Positions 29,822 through 38,302 of a stretch of DNA of 59,301 nucleotides are shown in pieces; position 1 is the first letter of the stretch, and every line of letters starts with the position of its first letter. The DNA comes from Bacillota bacterium. Its GTDB lineage: Bacteria; Bacillota_I; Bacilli_A; Erysipelotrichales; Erysipelotrichaceae. A program made the translations under genes and the position numbers. The DNA lies in assembly GCA_030526175.1 (NCBI GenBank), contig JAUNDJ010000003.1:1-59301 (forward strand), given 5' to 3'. Below the pieces are notes generated by a model that searched no databases, was not told the origin of the DNA, and saw only the letters and a program-made list of their open reading frames with translations.

Positions 29822-31116
29822 TGAAATATTTAAATCTAACAACAGCCTTTTGGGTCAAACAGATCCAACTTCTGCTTAATTTTTTAGTGATTATTTTAGC
29901 ATCAGCTACTTTTTTGTATGCGACAACGTATGTTTGTTCAATGGGAGTTGAGCGCACCTTTATTGAACAGCTCACAACACTTCCTACCAATCCTATGACA
30001 CAGTTTTTAAAAATCGTGGCTGGATATATCGTTTTGGTAGGCATGGTTCATTATTCGGGTTTTCATTCTTTGAAACACGAAGGTTCTTCTTTTTTCTGGC
30101 TAGAAGCTTTTGTGTGTGTTTGGCTAGCATACTTAACACATTTTAGTTTTAATGGCATGGTCTTTATTGCCCTAGCCGATCATTTGTACTATACAAAGGA
30201 TATGAAAAACTGGACACTTATAATTTTTGTGTATTTAGTGTTATTTATTCTCACGAGTCAAAATGTGATTGGTCTGATTTATCCCGTATTATCGTTTGAT
30301 ACCTATGTTTCTTTTCTTCCTTTTTCTTTACAAAAAATAATTCTTGTGGGGAAACAAATTTTTGAGACAGGGAATCTAGTGTTGTTTGGTATCTATGGTC
30401 TATGTCTTCTTTTGGCCAAAGAAAGAGAACGAGAAGAAATCGAAAGAGAATTGAAGCGTCTGGAACAAGTGAATGTACAAATGGGACATGCGATTACTTT
30501 GACACGAAAAACAGCGGAGGATAATGAAAGAAAGCGTATTTCTCGAGAGATTCACGATACCTTGGGACATGCCCTTACTGGAATTCTCGCGGGTGTGGAT
30601 GCTTGTCAGGTTTTAATTGATTTGGATGTGGAAAAGACCAAACAACAGTTAGGAATTATTAGTAATGTAGTTCGTCAAGGAATCAAAGATGTTCGTGGTT
30701 CTTTACAAAAGCTTCGCCCTGGGGTATTGGAAAGCGATCCTTTAAAAGATGCATTAGAAAAGATGATCTTGGAGTTTAAGAATGTATCGAATATTGATAT
30801 TTTATTCTATTATGAATGGGAAAAAGCGGATTTTGACAAAGCGAGCGAAGATATCATTTATCGTATAGTCCAAGAATCCATTACCAATGCGCTTCGTCAT
30901 GGGCATGCCACGAAGGTGGAAGTCAATTTATTTGACGATGAATATAATTATTTGATTACGATTCAGGATAATGGAATGGGTTGTAGCGATATCAAATATG
31001 GATATGGTTTAAAACAGATGCAAGAAAGAGTTGCGATCTTGAATGGAAAAATTAACTTCTATGGTGAAAATGGTTTTTTAACGGTTGTGGAAATTAGAAA
31101 GGTTGGGAATATATGA
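29821..31116 (+). CDS. Membrane sensor histidine kinase, NarL/DesK (HisKA_3) type
   Basis: A 431 aa kinase. About six hydrophobic helices occupy residues 10-195; a short coiled coil follows (KEREREEIERELKRLEQ). The phospho-acceptor is His245 in ISREIHDTLGHALTG, the HisKA_3 motif, and the ATPase domain has QESITNALRHG and DNGMGC. The unusual multi-helix sensor has little extracytoplasmic sequence, so sensing probably relies on the binding proteins encoded on either side. It overlaps the response regulator gene by 4 bp. Confidence 0.9.
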   Translation: MKYLNLTTAFWVKQIQLLLNFLVIILASATFLYATTYVCSMGVERTFIEQLTTLPTNPMTQFLKIVAGYIVLVGMVHYSGFHSLKHEGSSFFWLEAFVCVWLAYLTHFSFNGMVFIALADHLYYTKDMKNWTLIIFVYLVLFILTSQNVIGLIYPVLSFDTYVSFLPFSLQKIILVGKQIFETGNLVLFGIYGLCLLLAKEREREEIERELKRLEQVNVQMGHAITLTRKTAEDNERKRISREIHDTLGHALTGILAGVDACQVLIDLDVEKTKQQLGIISNVVRQGIKDVRGSLQKLRPGVLESDPLKDALEKMILEFKNVSNIDILFYYEWEKADFDKASEDIIYRIVQESITNALRHGHATKVEVNLFDDEYNYLITIQDNGMGCSDIKYGYGLKQMQERVAILNGKINFYGENGFLTVVEIRKVGNI

Positions 31117-31787
31117 TAAAAGTATTGATAGCGGATGATCAGGAATTGATTCGTCAATCTTTGGAAATTGTCTTATCAGCACACAAGGATTTACAAATAG
31201 TGGGTACGGCAAAAGATGGCTTGGAAGTATTGGATATGGTACGTGTTCATCATCCAGATGTTATTTTAATGGATATTCGTATGCCTAAGATGGATGGGGT
31301 ATATTGTACCAAAGAGATTATGAAAAAGTATCCGTCGACTAAAATTATCATACTGACTACATTTGACGATGACGAATTTGTCTTTAGCGCCTTGAAATAT
31401 GGAGCCAGTGGTTACTTATTAAAAGGGGTGAGCATGGACGAATTGTATAAGGCCATTTTGACGGTTGTGGATGGAAAAGCGATGATCAATCCGGATATTG
31501 CAGCCAAGGTTATTAAAATCTTTTCGCAAATGGCCATTAGTAATTATGCCATTCAGGTGGATGCGGATTCTATAAAAGACATTTCGAATGCAGAATTTAA
31601 AGTCATTCAACAAGTTGGTTTTGGTTTTTCGAATAAGGAAATTGCCAAGAACTTATTTTTAAGCGAAGGCACTGTGCGCAATTACATTAGTAGTATATTG
31701 TCCAAGCTACAATTAAGAGATCGTACTCAACTGGCTATATGGGCGGTTCAAACAGGACAAACAATGAGGAAATTTGCGGATGACTAA
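31113..31787 (+). CDS. NarL/FixJ-family response regulator
   Basis: A 224 aa transcription factor. The receiver (1-120) has Asp8-Asp9, phospho-acceptor Asp54 (LMDIRMP), the Thr of ILTTFDDD and the switch Lys in YLLKGVS. The LuxR-type helix-turn-helix near the C-terminus reads FSNKEIAKNLFLSEGTVRNY. It overlaps the kinase gene by 4 bp and the next gene by 8 bp, so the four-gene unit is tightly coupled. The repeated element at 28806 and 33089 is a likely binding site. Confidence 0.93.
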   Translation: MIKVLIADDQELIRQSLEIVLSAHKDLQIVGTAKDGLEVLDMVRVHHPDVILMDIRMPKMDGVYCTKEIMKKYPSTKIIILTTFDDDEFVFSALKYGASGYLLKGVSMDELYKAILTVVDGKAMINPDIAAKVIKIFSQMAISNYAIQVDADSIKDISNAEFKVIQQVGFGFSNKEIAKNLFLSEGTVRNYISSILSKLQLRDRTQLAIWAVQTGQTMRKFADD

Positions 31788-33060
31788 GTTACAAAAAGGA
31801 CTCACCATCCTGAGCTGTGCTTGTATCTCTCTCCTTCTTCTCTTTTATCGAAATCCAAAAAAACCGATTACGTTGCATCTAGGACTGTATGTAGGAAGTA
31901 GCTTTGATGTATACGATGACAATAGTTATGCGTATGTGGATAAGGCGATAGAATTGTTTGAAGAAAAACATCCGAATGTGACAATCAAATACGAGAGTGG
32001 GATTCGTAAATCGGATTATTCTTCTTGGCTTTCTAAACAATTATTAGAAGGTAACAATTTAGATGCTTATATGGTTTTGGATAGCGATTTTAATGTTTTA
32101 TCGAGTATTGGAGCTATGGAGAATCTAAATGACTATATTAGCGATTCTTTGATAGAAAAAATGTATCCTTTGGTTCTGAAACAAGGAACGTATGAAAATA
32201 AATTGTTTGCCTTACCTTATGAAGTCAGTCCGATGATGATGATGTGTGTGAATCAGGATTTGTTGGAAAAAGAAGAGATTGAGATTCCTGATGATGGCTG
32301 GACGATGGATGAATTTTATAAGATTTGTGAACAGATTACCAAGGACATTGATGGGGATGGAGATGTGGATCAATATGGGTGTTACAACTTTACTTGGGAT
32401 AAGATTTTGTATTGTCATGGTTTGTCTTTATTTTCGGAAGATGGCTTGTCTGTGAATATTACTGACGAGGTAAAAAGAGCGTTGAAGCTTGCCGAAAAAT
32501 TAGATGATTTAAATCGCAATTACCATGTGACAAGCGAAGACTTTGACTCGGGAAAAGTAGCCTTTTGTCCGATGTCGATTGCGGAATATCGCACGTATCA
32601 GCCATATCCATATCGCGTCAGCAACTATTCGAATTTTTCTTGGAAATGTTTAACGATGCCAGCAACGAGTGCAAATACAAACAATACAACCAGTGTTTGT
32701 TCCATGATGGCTATTCATCCTGGTAGTCAAAATAAGAAGTTAGCTTATGAATTTATTGCGTCTTTAGCGGGTAATGAAGAGTTACAAAGTGAAGTCATTA
32801 AAATGGGAAAGGGTGTTTCGGTATTACGTGATGTCATTAACGCAAAAGATACCCAAAGCGTTTTACAAGAAGAAGGTTTGGCTATTTCGTCCAAACAGCT
32901 CGATTATGTATTGGATCATTTGATGGAATATCCGAAAATAAAAAAATATAATGAAGCAAAAGATCAAGCGGATTATTTAATTCGAAAATCTTTTGAGAGT
33001 GGATCGTTAGATACGGATTTGGAAAGAATTCAAAAACAATTGAATACCTTATTAAAGTAA
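31780..33060 (+). CDS. Family 1 extracellular solute-binding protein, orphan
   Basis: A 426 aa exported protein with an N-terminal membrane segment (about 6-22, LTILSCACISLLLLF) and a type II solute-binding fold: FEEKHPNVTIKYESG, then YMVLDSDFNVL, ALPYEVSPMMM and a possible calcium-like loop DIDGDGDVDQYG. It resembles ABC oligosaccharide-binding proteins, but no permease genes follow. The ATG at 31780 lies inside the response regulator gene behind GAGGA. A role as a second ligand sensor for the kinase is inferred. Confidence 0.8.
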   Translation: MTKLQKGLTILSCACISLLLLFYRNPKKPITLHLGLYVGSSFDVYDDNSYAYVDKAIELFEEKHPNVTIKYESGIRKSDYSSWLSKQLLEGNNLDAYMVLDSDFNVLSSIGAMENLNDYISDSLIEKMYPLVLKQGTYENKLFALPYEVSPMMMMCVNQDLLEKEEIEIPDDGWTMDEFYKICEQITKDIDGDGDVDQYGCYNFTWDKILYCHGLSLFSEDGLSVNITDEVKRALKLAEKLDDLNRNYHVTSEDFDSGKVAFCPMSIAEYRTYQPYPYRVSNYSNFSWKCLTMPATSANTNNTTSVCSMMAIHPGSQNKKLAYEFIASLAGNEELQSEVIKMGKGVSVLRDVINAKDTQSVLQEEGLAISSKQLDYVLDHLMEYPKIKKYNEAKDQADYLIRKSFESGSLDTDLERIQKQLNTLLK

Positions 33061-33087
33061 TGGTTTATAGGGGCCATTACTTTTTTT
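33057..33087 (+). terminator. Terminator of the sensor operon
   Basis: GTAATGG (33057-33063), 10-base loop, CCATTAC (33074-33080), then seven T. Confidence 0.85.
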
Positions 33088-33088
33088 A

Positions 33089-33104
33089 TTACATTTGTCA
33101 TATT
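33089..33104 (+). promoter_or_regulatory. Shared 16-bp element, copy 2
   Basis: TTACATTTGTCATATT, exact copy of 28806-28821, 106 bp before the first gene of the second PTS operon. The remaining leader (33105-33209) holds a TTGACA at about 33149 with no convincing -10 at 17 bp. Confidence 0.6.
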
Positions 33105-33209
33105 TGGATTGTTTAAAGTGATAAATGTCATGTGTTGTTCGTGTTTCTTGACACAGTGAAAGAGCTTTCAAGAAGAGTAGACTATAGCCATAAAGAGGAG
33201 GCAAGAAAG

Positions 33210-33635
33210 ATGAAATATGTAGTACTAGTATCACACGGTGGCATGGCTCAAGGAATGAAAACTTCTTTGAATATGTTGGCTGGTGAAAAAGAGGAAGTGT
33301 TAGCGATTGGTTTACCAGATGGAAAAACAGCCGATGAATTTGCACAAATGTTTGAAGAAACGATTTCTAACATCACAGAAGATGATGAAATCATTTTATT
33401 AGCGGATATTATTGGTGGTTCTCCATTAACAACTTCGATGAACGTTTTGGCTGGAAAAGGACTTTTATCAAACACAACCGTGTTGGGTGGAATGAGCTTA
33501 CCTTTAGCCTTAACAACAATTCTTATGAAAGACAACATGGATCGTTCTATGTTGGTAGATGTAGTCTTAGCAGAAGCTATTGGTTCTATGAAAGAATTCA
33601 AAATGGTTTCGGAAGATGAAGAAGATGACATTTAA
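33210..33635 (+). CDS. PTS mannose-family EIIA component (second operon)
   Basis: A 141 aa cytoplasmic phosphocarrier with His9 in LVSHGGMAQG and the LLADIIGGSPLTTS signature. GAGGAGG precedes ATG 33210; upstream in-frame starts lack ribosome sites and fall in the promoter region. It opens an operon EIIA, EIIB, EIIC, EIID, small membrane protein. Compared with the first operon's EIIA it is closer to the classical mannose/sorbose type, and the paralogues are clearly diverged, implying different substrates. Confidence 0.92.
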   Translation: MKYVVLVSHGGMAQGMKTSLNMLAGEKEEVLAIGLPDGKTADEFAQMFEETISNITEDDEIILLADIIGGSPLTTSMNVLAGKGLLSNTTVLGGMSLPLALTTILMKDNMDRSMLVDVVLAEAIGSMKEFKMVSEDEEDDI

Positions 33636-33650
33636 GAAGGAGGAGAAAAC

Positions 33651-34142
33651 ATGTCAGTATCATTTATTCGTATCGACGATCGTATGATTCACGGTCAAAC
33701 TTGTACAAGATGGTCTAGAGAATATCCTTGTGATGGATTGGTAGCTGTAAATGATAAAGCAGCAACAAACGATGTTTTAAAAGCAGCTTACAAATCGGCT
33801 TCTGGAAAGAAAACTTTTATTTGGACAATGGACGCATGGAAGGCAAAATGTCAAAAAGTATTAGCTTCAAATGACCGTTATTTCTTAATCACAAAAAATC
33901 CTTTGGATATGAAAGAAATCTTAGTGGATCAAGGATTTAAATGTGGTGTGGATACAGTAATCGTTGGACCTTGTAACGACCGTCCAGGGGCTGTAAAACT
34001 TGGTAACAACCAATCTATTACACAAGAAGAAGCAGAAGCTTTCGAAGCTATGTATCAAGCTGGTTACAAAATCAAATTTGCGCTTCTTCCAGACGTATCT
34101 ATTGGATACTGGGAAGATTTCCGTTCTAAATTTGGTTTCTAG
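33651..34142 (+). CDS. PTS mannose/sorbose-family EIIB component (second operon)
   Basis: A 163 aa phosphotransferase subunit. The phospho-acceptor is His14 in RIDDRMIHGQTCTRW. GGAGGAG precedes the ATG. It lies 15 bp after EIIA. The C-terminal half (VIVGPCNDRPGAVKLGNNQS) differs from the common NVGGM-type loop, which suggests an uncommon substrate branch. Confidence 0.92.
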   Translation: MSVSFIRIDDRMIHGQTCTRWSREYPCDGLVAVNDKAATNDVLKAAYKSASGKKTFIWTMDAWKAKCQKVLASNDRYFLITKNPLDMKEILVDQGFKCGVDTVIVGPCNDRPGAVKLGNNQSITQEEAEAFEAMYQAGYKIKFALLPDVSIGYWEDFRSKFGF

Positions 34143-34178
34143 TAATAAAAAAAGAATAGAAAAAGGAGAAAAGAAATT

Positions 34179-35021
34179 ATGACAATTAGTTGGTTACAAG
34201 CCGCTATTCTTGGTTTATTTGCGTGTTTAGCATCTATGCCAGGATTAGGAGGAACTTCAATTGGTAACTACACATTAGGACGTCCATTAATTGGTGGATT
34301 TGTTTGTGGGCTTATTTTAGGAGATGTTTCTACAGGTATCTTAGTAGGATGTGCGATGCAAGTTGTTTATATCGCCTTAGTTACACCTGGTGGAACGGTT
34401 TCTGCCGATGTTCGTGCCGTATCTTACATTGGTATCCCTCTTGCGATGGTAGCATTAAAATCTTATGGATTGGATGCTTCTAGCGTAGAAGGTGCAGCAT
34501 TAGCTACATCATTTGGAACAATGGTTGGTACAGTAGGTACTGTATTATTCTATGGAACTGCCACAATGAACTTAGTTTGGCAACACATTGGATGGACTGC
34601 CGTAGAAAAAGGTGACTATCACAAATTATATATCGTAGATATGGTTTTACCTTGGATTTCTCACATTATCTTCTCTTTCATTCCAACATTAATTATGTGC
34701 CGTATGGGAGCTGACGTTGTTGAATTAATCAAAACAAGCTTACCAATGGACGGATTGGCAATGAAAACTTTATTTACAGTAGGTTCTTTATTACCTTGTG
34801 TAGGGATTGCGATTCTTTTAAAACAAATTGCACAAAAAGCAACAGATTTTATTCCTTATTTATTCGGATTTACATTAGCTGCTTCTTTACACGTAAACTT
34901 AGTTTCTGCAACAGTAATTGCTGCATTATTCGCAATGATTCACTACAACTTAAAAATGTTACAACTTAAAAAAGTAGCGGCTCCTGCAGCTGGATACGAT
35001 GATGATGAGGAGGATATCTAA
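34179..35021 (+). CDS. PTS mannose/sorbose-family EIIC permease (second operon)
   Basis: A 280 aa membrane subunit with multiple hydrophobic helices; SMPGLGGTSIGNYTLGRPL (abridged) near residue 20 and TPGGTVSADVRAVSYIGIP mark the family. AAGGAG precedes the ATG. The C-terminus is a short acidic tail (DDDEEDI). It ends 2 bp before EIID, so the two are translationally coupled. Confidence 0.92.
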   Translation: MTISWLQAAILGLFACLASMPGLGGTSIGNYTLGRPLIGGFVCGLILGDVSTGILVGCAMQVVYIALVTPGGTVSADVRAVSYIGIPLAMVALKSYGLDASSVEGAALATSFGTMVGTVGTVLFYGTATMNLVWQHIGWTAVEKGDYHKLYIVDMVLPWISHIIFSFIPTLIMCRMGADVVELIKTSLPMDGLAMKTLFTVGSLLPCVGIAILLKQIAQKATDFIPYLFGFTLAASLHVNLVSATVIAALFAMIHYNLKMLQLKKVAAPAAGYDDDEEDI

Positions 35022-35023
35022 TC

Positions 35024-35854
35024 ATGAGTAAGAAATTATCGGCAAAAACTTTGTCTAAAGCCTTCCACACTTGGTACTATGGACACTTAACTTGTTTCTC
35101 ACAAGAACACATGCAAACATTTGGATACTTATGTTCTATGCTTCCAATTGTTGAAGAATTATATGATAAAAAAGAAGATCAAGCTCGTTCAATGCACACG
35201 TATACAGCCTTCTTCAATACAGAACCTCAAGTTGGTTCGGTTGTAGTCGGTATTACAGCTGGGTTAGAAGAAGCGCGTGCAAATGGGGAAGAAGTAGATG
35301 ATGAAGCAATCAACGGTTTACGTGCTGGTTTAATGGGTCCATTAGCTGGTATTGGTGACTCATTAGTTGTTGGTACAGTCATTCCTATTTTATTAGGTAT
35401 TGCGATGGGTCTTTCAACAGGTGGTTCACCAGTTGGATGTTTATTCTACATCATCGTATGGAACTTATTCTCATACTTTGGAATGAAATTCTTATTCTAC
35501 AAAGGATATGAATTAGGAGGAAAAGCCGTAGATTTCTTAGTTGGAGATCAAGGTATTGCCTTACGTGAAGCCGTAACAATGCTAGGTGGAATGGTAATTG
35601 GTGCCGTTTCTGCAACATGGGTAAGTGTTACAACTTCTTTCAAATTATTTAACGAAGCTGGTGAAGCTTACTTAGTTTTACAAGACAAATTTAACGAAGT
35701 ATATCCAGGATTATTAACTGCCATTTTCATAATCGCTTGCTGGTACTTAATGGCTAAGAAAAACATGTCTCCTATCAAAGTAATGTTACTATTAGTAGTT
35801 GTAGCTTTTGTCGGAGTATTAGTTGGATTCTTCAACCCAGGATTATCTTATTAA
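35024..35854 (+). CDS. PTS mannose-family EIID component (second operon)
   Basis: A 276 aa membrane-associated subunit completing the transporter. The N-terminal TWYYGHLTCFSQEHMQTFG segment, FFNTEPQVGSVVVG and MGPLAGIGDSLVVG are family signatures; hydrophobic helices fill the C-terminal half. The frame is intact, unlike the EIID of the first operon. AGGAGG precedes the ATG inside the end of EIIC. Confidence 0.93.
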   Translation: MSKKLSAKTLSKAFHTWYYGHLTCFSQEHMQTFGYLCSMLPIVEELYDKKEDQARSMHTYTAFFNTEPQVGSVVVGITAGLEEARANGEEVDDEAINGLRAGLMGPLAGIGDSLVVGTVIPILLGIAMGLSTGGSPVGCLFYIIVWNLFSYFGMKFLFYKGYELGGKAVDFLVGDQGIALREAVTMLGGMVIGAVSATWVSVTTSFKLFNEAGEAYLVLQDKFNEVYPGLLTAIFIIACWYLMAKKNMSPIKVMLLLVVVAFVGVLVGFFNPGLSY

Positions 35855-35869
35855 TAAAAGGAGTTCAGT

Positions 35870-36148
35870 ATGGATCGTTTAAAACAAGGGTATGTACAAG
35901 AAATTGAATATCAAAAAAGAATGATAAATAATATCAAAAAGTACTTAAAAATTTCCATAATTCTTTCTGCATGTGCTTTTACGAGTATCATGTTGGCAAA
36001 AAGCTTACCTCTAAAAATCTTAAGTATCGTTCTTCTAGTTATCTCAATGTTACTTATATTTATCCTTGGGTTAGCGATTCATAATGGATATAAAAATGTG
36101 AACAAAGTGATTGATGACTATGAATCACAAATGAAACAACAAGCTTAG
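35870..36148 (+). CDS. Small two-helix membrane protein of the PTS operon
   Basis: A 92 aa protein with a charged N-terminus, two hydrophobic segments (about 29-45 and 49-70) joined by a short loop with a Lys and Leu-Pro, and a polar tail. AAGGAG precedes the ATG, 15 bp after EIID; the operon terminator overlaps its stop codon, so it is the last gene of the unit. I do not recognise a family; it may modulate or stabilise the permease. Confidence 0.7.
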   Translation: MDRLKQGYVQEIEYQKRMINNIKKYLKISIILSACAFTSIMLAKSLPLKILSIVLLVISMLLIFILGLAIHNGYKNVNKVIDDYESQMKQQA

Positions 36149-36161
36149 CTTGTTGTTTTTT
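36136..36161 (+). terminator. Terminator of the second PTS operon
   Basis: ACAACAAGC (36136-36144), loop TTA, GCTTGTTGT (36148-36156), then T-run. Confidence 0.9.
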
Positions 36162-36178
36162 AATGTATGTATATCCTA

Positions 36179-36207
36179 TTGACAAAGTAGGAAATAAAAC
36201 GTATTAT
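36179..36207 (+). promoter_or_regulatory. Promoter of tcdA
   Basis: TTGACA (36179-36184), 17 bp, TATTAT (36202-36207), 23 bp before the ATG; AAGGAGG lies between. Confidence 0.8.
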
Positions 36208-36230
36208 CTGAAAAGATTCAAGGAGGTTGT

Positions 36231-36986
36231 ATGTTAAATCAGTTTTCAAGAACACAATTGTTGTTAGGACAAGAATCCATGGGTAAATTAAAAAACTCTC
36301 GAGTTGCAGTATTTGGAATAGGGGGTGTTGGTGGATATGTTTGTGAAGCACTGGTTCGAAGTGGTATTCAAAATTTTGATTTGATCGATGACGATCTTGT
36401 GTGTTTGACCAATTTGAACCGACAAATTCATGCAACCTTACAAACGGTAGGAAAGCATAAAGTCGATGTGATGGCAGAGCGAATGAAAACAATCAATCCA
36501 AAAGTGAATATTCAAGTTCATAAATGTTTCTTTCTTCCAGAAAATGCACATACTTTTGATTTTTCTCAATACGATTATGTTGTCGATGCCATAGATACAG
36601 TGAGTGCGAAAATAGAAATCGTTTTAAAAGCACAAGAAAATAAAGTGACTGTCATATCAAGTATGGGAGCAGGAAATAAGCTAGACCCAAGCCGTTTTAA
36701 GGTAGCCGATATTTATAAAACAGAGATGGATCCTTTGGCTCGTGTGATGCGAAGAGAATTAAAAAAGCGAAGAGTGAAACGTCTTAAAGTTGTATATTCG
36801 AATGAAAAACCGATTCGTCCGTTAGAAGATATGAGCATTAGTTGTCGTGCCCATTGTATTTGTCCGGCAGGAGCTGAAATCAAATGTACCGATCGAAGAG
36901 ATATTCCTGGTTCTACCGCTTTTGTTCCAGCAGCGGCCGGATTGTTGATTGCTTCAGAAGTGGTCAAAGACTTATGTGAAAAATAA
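36231..36986 (+). CDS. tcdA: tRNA threonylcarbamoyladenosine dehydratase (CsdL/TcdA)
   Basis: A 251 aa E1-like enzyme of the ThiF/MoeB fold that uses ATP to cyclise t6A37 to ct6A in tRNA. The ATP loop is VAVFGIGGVGGYVCEALVRSG, followed by the DDDLVCLTNLNRQ block and the catalytic-type CRAHCICPAG segment near 205. In other bacteria it works with the cysteine-desulfurase system CsdA-CsdE, which fits the sulfur-metabolism genes that follow, although none of those partners is in the window. Confidence 0.9.
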   Translation: MLNQFSRTQLLLGQESMGKLKNSRVAVFGIGGVGGYVCEALVRSGIQNFDLIDDDLVCLTNLNRQIHATLQTVGKHKVDVMAERMKTINPKVNIQVHKCFFLPENAHTFDFSQYDYVVDAIDTVSAKIEIVLKAQENKVTVISSMGAGNKLDPSRFKVADIYKTEMDPLARVMRRELKKRRVKRLKVVYSNEKPIRPLEDMSISCRAHCICPAGAEIKCTDRRDIPGSTAFVPAAAGLLIASEVVKDLCEK

Positions 36987-37043
36987 AATTTATTTTTTTA
37001 CAATAAATGCATAGTGAAATACTAGGAAATGTTAGGAGGAAGT

Positions 37044-38210
37044 ATGACATATAATTTTGATACAATCGTTAATCGTAAAAATACATCGTCGTTAAAATAC
37101 GATTTTGGTTTGGAAAGAAAAGGAAGAGACGATCTACTTCCATTATGGGTTGCGGATATGGATTTTTCTTTACCCGAAGAAATTCTTCAAACAATCAAAG
37201 AACGTGTGGATCATGGTATCTTTGGCTATACCGATCCCAAAGAAGATTATAAGAATTCGGTGATTCATTGGTATGAGAAGAAACACAATTGGAAAATCGA
37301 GCCAGAATGGATTACGGTTACACCAGGCGTAGTCTATGCCATTTCCACTGCGATTCGTGCTTTTACCAATCCAAAGGATACGATTTTAATTCAACAACCA
37401 GTCTACTATCCTTTTTCCGAATGTGTATTGGATAACGATAGAATCTTGGTCAATTCCCAATTGAAATATGAAAATGGGAAATATTCGATAGATTATGATG
37501 ATTTTGAAAAGAAAATTATCGAAAACGATGTAAAACTCTTTATTCTTTGTTCACCACACAATCCAGTGGGAAGAGTATGGACAAAAGAAGAATTGGAACG
37601 AATTGGAAATATTTGTTTGAAACACAATGTTTTGGTTTTTAGTGATGAAATTCATTGTGATATTACTTATAAATCGGTAAAACATATTCCTTTCGCAAGC
37701 ATTTCGGAATCGTTTAAAAACAACGTGATTGTTGGAACTTCTGCTTCAAAAACGTTTAATATCGCGGGTTTACAAGTTTCCAATATTATTATTCCAAACG
37801 ATAAGCTAAGAAAGGTATTTAAACAAGAAAACGCAGCTGCTGGCTATTCCCAAGCCAATGTTCTTGGACTGGTTGGAACAAAAGCTGTATACGATTTAGG
37901 TGAAGCATGGTATACCCAATTGTTGGCATATTTGGAAGAAAATTTAAAATTCGTACGCGATTATTTAGAAAAGGAAATTCCACAAATAAAACTGATCGAA
38001 CCAGAAGGTACATATCTAATTTGGTTGGATTGTTCAGCTTTAGGCTTATCTTCCGAAGAACTAGAAGACGTAATTCTGAATAAAGCGAAGCTTTGGCTGG
38101 ATCGAGGAGCTATTTTTGGTAAAGAAACATCTTTATTTGAACGAATCAATATCGCTTGTCCTCGTTCGATATTAAAAGAGGCTTTGGAACGATTAAAAAA
38201 TGCGTTATAG
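37044..38210 (+). CDS. PatB/MalY-type PLP-dependent C-S lyase
   Basis: A 388 aa fold-type I PLP enzyme of the MalY/PatB branch, which cleaves cystathionine, cysteine or cysteine conjugates to thiol, pyruvate and ammonia. LPLWVADMDF near the N-terminus, the SPHNPVGRVW block, SDEIHCDI and the PLP-lysine motif GTSASKTFNIAGLQ are present. AGGAGG precedes the ATG at 37044. It is followed after 92 bp by a second sulfur PLP enzyme, pointing to methionine/cysteine interconversion or thiol-conjugate breakdown. Confidence 0.9.
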   Translation: MTYNFDTIVNRKNTSSLKYDFGLERKGRDDLLPLWVADMDFSLPEEILQTIKERVDHGIFGYTDPKEDYKNSVIHWYEKKHNWKIEPEWITVTPGVVYAISTAIRAFTNPKDTILIQQPVYYPFSECVLDNDRILVNSQLKYENGKYSIDYDDFEKKIIENDVKLFILCSPHNPVGRVWTKEELERIGNICLKHNVLVFSDEIHCDITYKSVKHIPFASISESFKNNVIVGTSASKTFNIAGLQVSNIIIPNDKLRKVFKQENAAAGYSQANVLGLVGTKAVYDLGEAWYTQLLAYLEENLKFVRDYLEKEIPQIKLIEPEGTYLIWLDCSALGLSSEELEDVILNKAKLWLDRGAIFGKETSLFERINIACPRSILKEALERLKNAL

Positions 38211-38240
38211 AAAATACTTATTGCCAATACTATATTTTTC

Positions 38241-38274
38241 GTATTACTTGTAATAAAAATGTGAATGTTAAAAT
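38241..38274 (+). promoter_or_regulatory. Promoter with shared GTATTACTTGTA motif, copy 1
   Basis: GTATTACTTGTA (38241-38252) starts exactly 28 bp before a TAAAAT -10 (38269-38274). The same 12 bases start 28 bp before a TAGAAT -10 at 41584. The core TTACTTGTAA is an inverted repeat here and overlaps the -35 position. Confidence 0.6.
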
Positions 38275-38302
38275 TATGTATATTTACAAGGAGAATGATA
38301 GT

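Noticed and set aside
33105-33209. Sigma-54/LevR control of the second PTS operon
   Set aside because: Mannose-family PTS operons are often LevR-controlled, but no TGGCAC-N5-TTGC element or levR gene is seen here.
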